Below, in pieces: positions 5,671 to 11,940 of a stretch of DNA of 11,940 nt. The stretch is from positions 1 through 11,940 of the forward strand of contig URSN01000056.1 of assembly GCA_900550525.1 (NCBI GenBank). Direction: 5' to 3'. The position numbers and the translations under genes were made by a program. The stretch comes from an uncultured Eubacteriales bacterium (GTDB taxonomy: Bacteria; Bacillota; Clostridia; Christensenellales; CAG-138). The notes beneath the pieces were generated by a model. The model saw only the letters and a list, made by a program, of their open reading frames with translations, was not told the origin of the DNA and ran no database searches. Each line of letters begins with the position of its first letter. Positions within the stretch are counted from its first letter, which is position 1.

Positions 5671-6507
5671 ATGTCGGAAAAACGGGTACGGTTTCGGGAT
5701 CTGCCGGAGCAGAAGCGGCGCGCCGTCAAGCGCACCGCATTCGCCGTCGCGGCGTTCCTCGTGGCCACGGGAGGCCTCTCGCTGCTGGTGGGCGGGCCGC
5801 TGCTGCGCTTCATCGGCGACCCGGCACAGTTTCGCGCCTGGGTGGATGCGCACGGCTTCTGGGGCCGCGCCGCGTTCGTGGGCATGGTGTTCACGCAGGT
5901 GGTGCTGGCCGTGCTGCCGGGCGAGCCGCTGGAGATCGCCGCCGGGTACGCCTTCGGCTTTTGGGAGGGGACGCTGCTGTGCCTTGTGGGCATCTCGTCG
6001 GCGAGCCTGCTGATCTTCCTGTTCGTGCGGCGCTTTGGCATGCGCGCCGTGCGCGTGTTCTTCTCCGAGGAGCAGATCGCCTCGGTGCACTTTCTGCACG
6101 ACCGGCGGCGGCTCACGCTGCTGACGCTGATCCTCTTCCTCATCCCCGGCACGCCCAAGGACGTGATGACCTATTGCGTCGGCCTGACGGAGATGAAGCT
6201 CTCCACCTGGATGGCCATCGCCACGCTGGCGCGCATCCCGTCCATCGTCACCTCCACCGTCGGCGGCAACGCGCTGGGCGTGCAGGATTACCGCATCGCC
6301 GTGATCGTGTTTGCGGCCACGGCGGCCGTCAGCATCGCGGGCATCCTCGCCTACCGGCGCCTGAGCGCGCGCCGCGCCGCACACCGGGCGGACGCCGCGG
6401 CAAAAGCGCCCGCCGCAGAGCCCGCTTCCGGCCGCCCCGCGGCCGCGGAACCGTCCGCGCCCGCCGCACAGGTCCCGTCCGCCGACCGTCCCGCGCAGGA
6501 CGCGTGA
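5671..6507 (+). CDS. TVP38/TMEM64 (DedA-superfamily, VTT domain) membrane protein
   Basis: The 278-residue protein has an N-terminal membrane helix (about 22-41) and the VTT/SNARE-associated core (about 60-230): the LPGEPLEIAAGYAFGFWEG stretch (82-100), a following helix (101-119) and IPGTPKDVMTYCVGL (158-172), whose glycine and proline residues form the re-entrant loops of this fold. DedA/VTT proteins are implicated in moving phospholipids or undecaprenyl phosphate across the bilayer; which lipid this one handles is unknown. Residues ~235-278 form an Ala/Pro-rich tail with no predicted structure, unusual for the family. ATG 5671 is preferred over the upstream in-frame ATG at 5572 because AGGAGG (5658-5663) lies 7 nt before it and the -10 element sits between the two. 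It lies 114 bp after the kinase on the same strand. Confidence 0.88.
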   Translation: MSEKRVRFRDLPEQKRRAVKRTAFAVAAFLVATGGLSLLVGGPLLRFIGDPAQFRAWVDAHGFWGRAAFVGMVFTQVVLAVLPGEPLEIAAGYAFGFWEGTLLCLVGISSASLLIFLFVRRFGMRAVRVFFSEEQIASVHFLHDRRRLTLLTLILFLIPGTPKDVMTYCVGLTEMKLSTWMAIATLARIPSIVTSTVGGNALGVQDYRIAVIVFAATAAVSIAGILAYRRLSARRAAHRADAAAKAPAAEPASGRPAAAEPSAPAAQVPSADRPAQDA

Positions 6508-6524
6508 GCGCGCCAACCCATCCG

Positions 6525-6590
6525 TTTTTCAAAAATTTACAATTTTCGGTGCAACCAAAAGCCGTCTCGCGCAGTCCTTATATAGAGAGG
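6525..6590 (+). promoter_or_regulatory. AT-rich island, probable promoter region of the MerR gene
   Basis: Between two very GC-rich genes this short stretch is AT-rich and holds -10-like TACAAT (6538-6543) and TATATA (6579-6584), the latter 43 bp before the GTG start. Neither has a clear -35 at 17-20 bp, so the exact promoter is unresolved. The AT-rich patch itself is the main evidence. Confidence 0.3.
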
Positions 6591-6626
6591 GCGCGCGGGG
6601 GACGCCCCGGGGAAGGAGGGGGAACG

Positions 6627-7334
6627 GTGAAAACGGTTCGCGAGGTCAGCCGCCTGACGGGCGTGAGCGTGCGCGCGCTGCACCATTACGATACGATCGG
6701 CCTGCTCAAGCCGAGCGGCGTCACGCCGGCCGGCTACCGGCTCTACGACGACGAGGCGCTCCGGCGGCTGCAAATGATCCTGCTGTTTCGGGAGCTGGAC
6801 GTGCCGCTCGGGGAGATCCGCCGCCTGCTGGACGACCCGGCCTTCGACCGGCGCGCGGCGCTTGAGCGCCAGCTCACGCTGCTGCGCGCGCGGCGCGAGC
6901 GGATCGACGGGCTGATCGCCCTGGTGTGTGAGCTGCGGGCGGAGGACGGCGCGGAGCCGGATCTGGCCGCCCTTGCGCCCGGCCACCAGGAGCCAGACCC
7001 GCCGGAGGCGCCCGCGCATGGCGCTGTGCAGGCGTGCGCCGCGCACGGCTGCGCGGACGGGGACGCGGCGCTGCTGGCGCAGTTTGCCGCGCTCGGCCGC
7101 CTCAGGCCGCTGCCGCCGGGCGACGCGGCGGTGCAGCGGCAGGTGGAGCGGCTGCGCTGCTACATCAGCAGCAACTATTTCTCCTGCACGCTCGACGTGT
7201 TCGAGAGCCTGGGCGGCCTGTACGCCTCCGACGCGTTCTCCGGCACCATCGACGGGGCCGGCGGCGCGGGCACGGCGGCGTTCATCGCGGCCGCCATCTC
7301 GGCGTACTGCCGCACCGCCGCGCGCCGCGCCTGA
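6627..7334 (+). CDS. MerR-family regulator with TipAS ligand-binding domain
   Basis: The 235-residue protein opens with a typical MerR helix-turn-helix (residues 1-70: TVREVSRLTGVSVRALHHYD, then GYRLYDDEALRRLQMI), continues through a dimerising coiled coil (about 75-105), and ends in a TipAS-like domain (about 145-230; YISSNYFSCTLDVFESLGG and LYASD.FSGTID), which in known members binds peptide antibiotics or other small molecules. The start is GTG 6627, with AAGGAGGG (6613-6620) 6 nt upstream; earlier in-frame codons antisense or overlap the previous gene and show no MerR sequence. The linker (about 131-142) contains H131, C137, H140 and C142, a chance cluster or a small metal or redox site. 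MerR proteins usually twist a long-spacer promoter; its target is not obvious. The next gene is not clearly a resistance gene. Confidence 0.87.
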   Translation: MKTVREVSRLTGVSVRALHHYDTIGLLKPSGVTPAGYRLYDDEALRRLQMILLFRELDVPLGEIRRLLDDPAFDRRAALERQLTLLRARRERIDGLIALVCELRAEDGAEPDLAALAPGHQEPDPPEAPAHGAVQACAAHGCADGDAALLAQFAALGRLRPLPPGDAAVQRQVERLRCYISSNYFSCTLDVFESLGGLYASDAFSGTIDGAGGAGTAAFIAAAISAYCRTAARRA

Positions 7335-7338
7335 GCGC

Positions 7339-7368
7339 GCCCCCTCGCCCGCCGGGGCTGGATTTTTT
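7339..7368 (+). terminator. probable terminator after the MerR gene
   Basis: GCCCC (7339-7343) and GGGGC (7354-7358) can form a 5-bp GC stem around a 10-nt loop, followed after TGGA by six T (7363-7368). The stem is short and the T-run is offset by 4 nt, so it is a modest candidate. Confidence 0.42.
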
Positions 7369-7378
7369 CCGCAAACGG

Positions 7379-7387
7379 TGCGATAAT
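7379..7387 (+). promoter_or_regulatory. extended -10 promoter of the aminopeptidase gene
   Basis: TGCGATAAT is a TG-N extended -10 element 33 bp before the ATG, just after the probable MerR terminator. The -35 region (7359-7364) is weak, which is acceptable with an extended -10. Confidence 0.5.
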
Positions 7388-7419
7388 ACGGGTATCGCAT
7401 TCACACGGAGGTGTTGCAA

Positions 7420-8535
7420 ATGTTTGATCCCCGCATCCGGCAGCTCGCGCACGGGCTGGTGACGTTCTCGTGCGATCTCAAGCCGGGCGAAAAGATCCTC
7501 ATCGAGTCCATCGGCGGCAACGACGACCTGGCGCGCGCGCTGATCAAGGAGGTCTACGCCGCGGGCGGCGTGCCGTTCCTCTGGCTGTCGGACAAGGCCC
7601 TCGAGCGCGAGCTGCTGCTTGGCTGCACCGCCGAGCAGCTGCGCCTGCGCGCCGCGTGGGACGGCGCGGTCATGGCCGAAATGGACGCGTACATCGGCGT
7701 GCGCGGCGGCAGCAACGGCAGCGAACTGTCCGACGTGCCCTCCGAGCGCATGAACCGGTACATGGCCGAGTACTGGCAGCCGGTGCACGGCAATATCCGC
7801 GTGCCGAAGACCAAGTGGGTCATCCTGCGCTACCCGTCGCCCTCCATGGCGCAGATGGCGGATATGAGCACCGAGGCGTTCGAGGATTTCTTCTTCAACG
7901 TCTGCTGCCTCGACTATTCCAAAATGGATCGGGCGATGGACGCGCTCGTGGCGCTGATGGAGCGCACGGACCGCGTGCGCATCGTCTCGCCCGGCACGGA
8001 CCTCTCCTTCTCCATCAAGGGGATGCCCGCGATCAAGTGCGCGGGCAGGCTGAACATCCCCGACGGCGAGGTGTACACCGCGCCCGTGCGCGAGAGCGTC
8101 AACGGCGTGATCAGCTACAACACGCCCTCGCTGGAGAACGGCTTTACCTATACCGGCATCCGCTTCGTGTTCCGCGACGGGAAGATCGTCGAGGCCACGG
8201 CCAACGACACCGCGCGCATCAACAAGCAGCTCGACATCGACGAGGGCGCGCGCTATGTGGGCGAGTTCGCCATCGGCCTCAACCCGTACATCACCGCCCC
8301 GATGAAGGATACGCTCTTTGACGAGAAGATCGCAGGCTCCTTCCACTTCACGCCCGGCTCCTGCTACGACGAGTGCGACAATGGCAACAGATCCTCGCAG
8401 CACTGGGACCTCGTGCTCATCCAGACGCCCGAGTACGGCGGCGGCGAGATCTATTTTGACGATGTGCTCGTGCGCAGGGACGGCCGTTTCGTCCTGCCGG
8501 AGCTCGAGTGCCTCAACCCCGAACACCTCATGTGA
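7420..8535 (+). CDS. M29-family metallo-aminopeptidase
   Basis: This 371-residue cytoplasmic enzyme is of the usual length for Clostridia M29 peptidases (AmpS/PepS/aminopeptidase T relatives), which remove N-terminal residues from short peptides with two divalent metal ions. The expected six ligands are all visible: E217 in DGEVYTAP, E282 in GEFAIGLN, H309 and Y316 in FHFTPGSCYDE, and H328/D330 in QHWDLV. The order E, E, H, Y, H-x-D matches the family and the H-to-Y (7) and H-to-D (2) spacings are typical. ATG 7420 is chosen because GGAGG (7407-7411) lies 8 nt upstream; the GTG at 7411 is part of that ribosome site. It appears to be a single-gene unit with its own promoter and a strong hairpin downstream. 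Role: peptide recycling. Confidence 0.9.
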   Translation: MFDPRIRQLAHGLVTFSCDLKPGEKILIESIGGNDDLARALIKEVYAAGGVPFLWLSDKALERELLLGCTAEQLRLRAAWDGAVMAEMDAYIGVRGGSNGSELSDVPSERMNRYMAEYWQPVHGNIRVPKTKWVILRYPSPSMAQMADMSTEAFEDFFFNVCCLDYSKMDRAMDALVALMERTDRVRIVSPGTDLSFSIKGMPAIKCAGRLNIPDGEVYTAPVRESVNGVISYNTPSLENGFTYTGIRFVFRDGKIVEATANDTARINKQLDIDEGARYVGEFAIGLNPYITAPMKDTLFDEKIAGSFHFTPGSCYDECDNGNRSSQHWDLVLIQTPEYGGGEIYFDDVLVRRDGRFVLPELECLNPEHLM

Positions 8536-8584
8536 TCCGGCGCGGCCCGCGGCCGGGCGGCCCGGGCGCTTTCCTCGACCCGCG

Positions 8585-8611
8585 CGGCGGGGCGGCACAG
8601 CCGCCCCGCCG
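8585..8611 (+). terminator. 12-bp GC hairpin after the aminopeptidase gene
   Basis: GGCGGGGCGGC (8586-8596) pairs perfectly with 8600-8610 around an ACA loop, plus one further C-G pair (8585/8611). It begins 50 bp past the stop codon. Only short T-runs follow, but the stem is very stable; GC-rich hairpins without U-tracts recur at gene ends in this window. Confidence 0.5.
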
Positions 8612-8637
8612 TCCGTTTGCCCGCCGTCCGTTTGCCC
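8608..8637. repeat. two perfect tandem copies of a 15-bp unit
   Basis: GCCGTCCGTTTGCCC occurs at 8608-8622 and again directly at 8623-8637. The first copy starts in the 3' arm of the preceding hairpin. It lies in non-coding DNA and looks like a replication-slippage duplication. Confidence 0.8.
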
Positions 8638-8763
8638 GGCGCGCCATCGGGCGCATCCGCTCCACTTGACGAAAATTTACCGCAAAATCAAACGATCCCG
8701 CTCCACCGTCATGGAAAGCCGACGCCGTATTGCACGATTTTTCACCAAAGTTTGCGCCGCGTC

Positions 8764-8792
8764 TTGCAATCGCGCGGCGGATGTGGTACCAT
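8764..8792 (+). promoter_or_regulatory. sigma-70-type promoter of the glutamine synthetase gene
   Basis: TTGCAA (8764-8769) and TACCAT (8787-8792) are separated by exactly 17 bp and the -10 has a TG extension (8784-8785). It lies 38 bp before the ATG and is the best-formed promoter in the window. No obvious nitrogen-control palindrome was recognised around it. Confidence 0.65.
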
Positions 8793-8829
8793 CAGAAAAA
8801 CCCGGTACGGCAGGAAACGGAGGCCCCCC

Positions 8830-10947
<2,118 letters not shown>

Positions 10948-11043
10948 GCGCGGCAGGGCGGCGCGGCCGCCGGGCCTGCGCGGGCGCGGCGCGAGCAGGA
11001 TTCGTTGCCCATCATTCCCTCCATCGGCCGCCGGACATGCGCG

Positions 11044-11058
11044 GCCGCCGGAGGCGGC
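11044..11058. repeat. small GC hairpin between glnN and the acetyltransferase gene
   Basis: GCCGCC (11044-11049) and GGCGGC (11053-11058) form a 6-bp stem around GGA, within the 171-bp GC-rich gap. No T-run follows. No clear promoter was seen in this gap, so the acetyltransferase may be read from the glutamine synthetase transcript. Confidence 0.3.
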
Positions 11059-11118
11059 GTGAAAAACGGGAAAAAGGGACCGGGCCGTCCGCACGGGGCG
11101 GCGGGAAGGGGGCGCGGC

Positions 11119-11670
11119 ATGGCGCAGCGCGGCGCGTTTGGCGGACAGGGAACGGACGGGGCGGCGCTGGCCGTGCGCCCGGCCGCATGGGCGGATCTGG
11201 CCGAGATCCTCGCCGTCTATGCGCAGGCGCGCGCCTTCATGCGCGCCAACGGCAACGCCTCGCAGTGGAGGGACAGCCACCCGCCGCGCGCGCTGGTCGA
11301 GCAGGACATCGCGGAGGGCACGGGCTTTGTGCTCGTTTCGGGCGGCGGCCGGGTCGAGGGCGTGTTCGCGCTCCTCGACGGGGAGGACCCCGCCTACGCG
11401 CGCATCGAGGACGGGGCGTGGCTGTCGGACGCGCCGTACTGCGCCATCCACCGCATCGCCAGCGCCGGGCGGGTGCGCGGCGTGCTGCGCGCCTGCGTGG
11501 CGTGGAGCGCGCGGCGGTGCGCGCACCTGCGCGCCGATACGCATGCGGACAACGCGCCCATGCTGCGCCTGCTGCCGGCGCTGGGGTTTGTGCGCTGCGG
11601 CGTCGTGCGCGTGGCGGACGGTTCGCCGCGCATCGCGTTCGAGCGGCTGCCGCAGGACGGGCGCGCCTGA
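11119..11670 (+). CDS. GNAT-family N-acetyltransferase
   Basis: The 183-residue protein has the GNAT fold pattern: an N-terminal strand and helix (LAVRPAAWADLAEILAVYAQA, starting at residue 17), central strands including GFVLVSGGGRVEGVFALLDG (69-88), the acetyl-CoA-binding region HRIASAGRVRGVLRACVAW (111-129) with a degenerate R/Q-x-x-G-x-G/A loop, and the late motif LRADTHADNAPMLRLLPALGFVRCGVV (137-163) seen in many Firmicutes GNATs. The substrate is unknown. ATG 11119 is preferred because GGGAAGGGGG (11103-11112) lies 6 nt upstream and the conserved domain starts soon after; the first ~16 residues are Gly-rich and not conserved. It shares its stop codon with the loop of a terminator and is convergent with the methyltransferase gene. 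Confidence 0.85.
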   Translation: MAQRGAFGGQGTDGAALAVRPAAWADLAEILAVYAQARAFMRANGNASQWRDSHPPRALVEQDIAEGTGFVLVSGGGRVEGVFALLDGEDPAYARIEDGAWLSDAPYCAIHRIASAGRVRGVLRACVAWSARRCAHLRADTHADNAPMLRLLPALGFVRCGVVRVADGSPRIAFERLPQDGRA

Positions 11671-11684
11671 GGGCGCGTTTTTTT
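11662..11684 (+). terminator. intrinsic terminator overlapping the acetyltransferase stop codon
   Basis: CGCGCC (11662-11667), loop TGAG, GGCGCG (11672-11677), then seven T (11678-11684): a classical intrinsic terminator. The stop codon TGA (11668-11670) forms most of the loop, so the left arm is in the coding sequence. Confidence 0.75.
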
Positions 11685-11940
11685 CATGCGCGCCGCAGCG
11701 CAGGCGCAGCCCCTTGGGCAGGTGGTTTTTGTGCATCCCGCCGGCGAGCTTGCCAAAGCCGAGCGGATGGCCGCGCCAGCACACGGCGGCATAGCCCGCG
11801 CCGGGCGCGGCGCACGGCAGCGCCTCCCCGGCGAGGAAGGCGGCTAGCGGCGCGCCGGCAAGCTCGACGGCATGGCGGATCATCGGTTTTTCATAGGCGA
11901 GGATCAGCGCATGGGCGGGCACGAACCGCCCGTTTTTGAT
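11684..11940 (-). CDS. rsmF: RsmF-type 16S rRNA m5C methyltransferase, C-terminal part
   Basis: The minus frame entering at 11940 reads IKNGRFVPAHALILAYEKP... and ends with RGHPLGFGKLAGGMHKNHLPKGLRLR, the well-known C-terminal domain of RsmF/NOL1-NOP2-Sun family rRNA cytosine-5 methyltransferases (the G-x-G-K...KNHxPKGLR signature). The catalytic methyltransferase domain lies beyond the right edge. Homologues end within a few residues of KGLR, but here no in-frame stop follows; the frame stays open antisense through the acetyltransferase and glutamine synthetase genes. A TGA at 11686-11684 lies one frame away and is the probable true end, so I end the feature there. A one-base error or real frameshift between about 11686 and 11715 would explain this. 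Confidence 0.72.

Noticed and set aside
8666-8694. TTGACG as the -35 of the glutamine synthetase gene
   Set aside because: No -10-like hexamer at 16-18 bp; the TTGCAA/TACCAT pair at 8764-8792 is much better.

Overview
The window looks like a piece of a high-GC Firmicutes (Clostridia) chromosome, possibly a Christensenella-like or related uncultured gut lineage. The evidence is strong GGAGG ribosome sites, extended -10 promoters, Clostridia-type gene families (type III glutamine synthetase, M29 aminopeptidase, TipAS-type MerR regulator, TVP38/DedA protein) and coding DNA that is very GC-rich from about position 770 onward. Assignment to a lineage is inference. There are ten genes plus one partial gene at each edge counted among them. 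No RNA genes, CRISPR arrays or insertion sequences were seen.

Layout. 1-327 (minus): an AtpZ/AtpI-like small membrane protein whose coding sense fades into AT-rich DNA at about position 110. 328-684: an AT-rich divergent intergenic region. 685-1830 (plus): a serine hydroxymethyltransferase (SHMT) homologue that has lost the normal first ~60 residues and has an abnormal PLP-lysine loop. A 13-bp GC hairpin separates it from a convergent two-gene minus operon at 2011-3691: a CrtO-like glycosyl-carotenoid-type acyltransferase followed 4 bp later by an MGDG-synthase/diacylglycerol-glucosyltransferase-like enzyme. Divergent from that operon are an OmpR-type response regulator and an overlapping intramembrane-type histidine kinase (3840-5556), then a TVP38/DedA membrane protein (5671-6507) with its own promoter, a MerR/TipAS regulator (6627-7334), an M29 aminopeptidase (7420-8535), a type III glutamine synthetase (8830-10947), a GNAT acetyltransferase (11119-11670) and, convergent at the right edge, the C-terminus of an RsmF-type rRNA m5C methyltransferase.

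How the genes may work together. The most coherent unit is 2011-6507. A glycosyltransferase and an acyltransferase suited to making an acylated glycolipid are transcribed away from a two-component system whose kinase has almost no extracellular loop, so it probably senses the membrane. The shared intergenic region holds three half-sites spaced exactly 11 bp apart, the usual layout of OmpR-family binding sites. A lipid-scramblase-type protein (TVP38/DedA) lies downstream. I propose, as inference, a membrane glycolipid/envelope stress module. The remaining genes look like independently transcribed housekeeping functions (nitrogen assimilation, peptide turnover, rRNA modification).

Several anomalies (SHMT N-terminus, four clustered A-to-C differences in its active-site loop, missing stop of rsmF, frame change at the left edge) could be biology or assembly/sequencing error; raw reads or a close relative would settle them.
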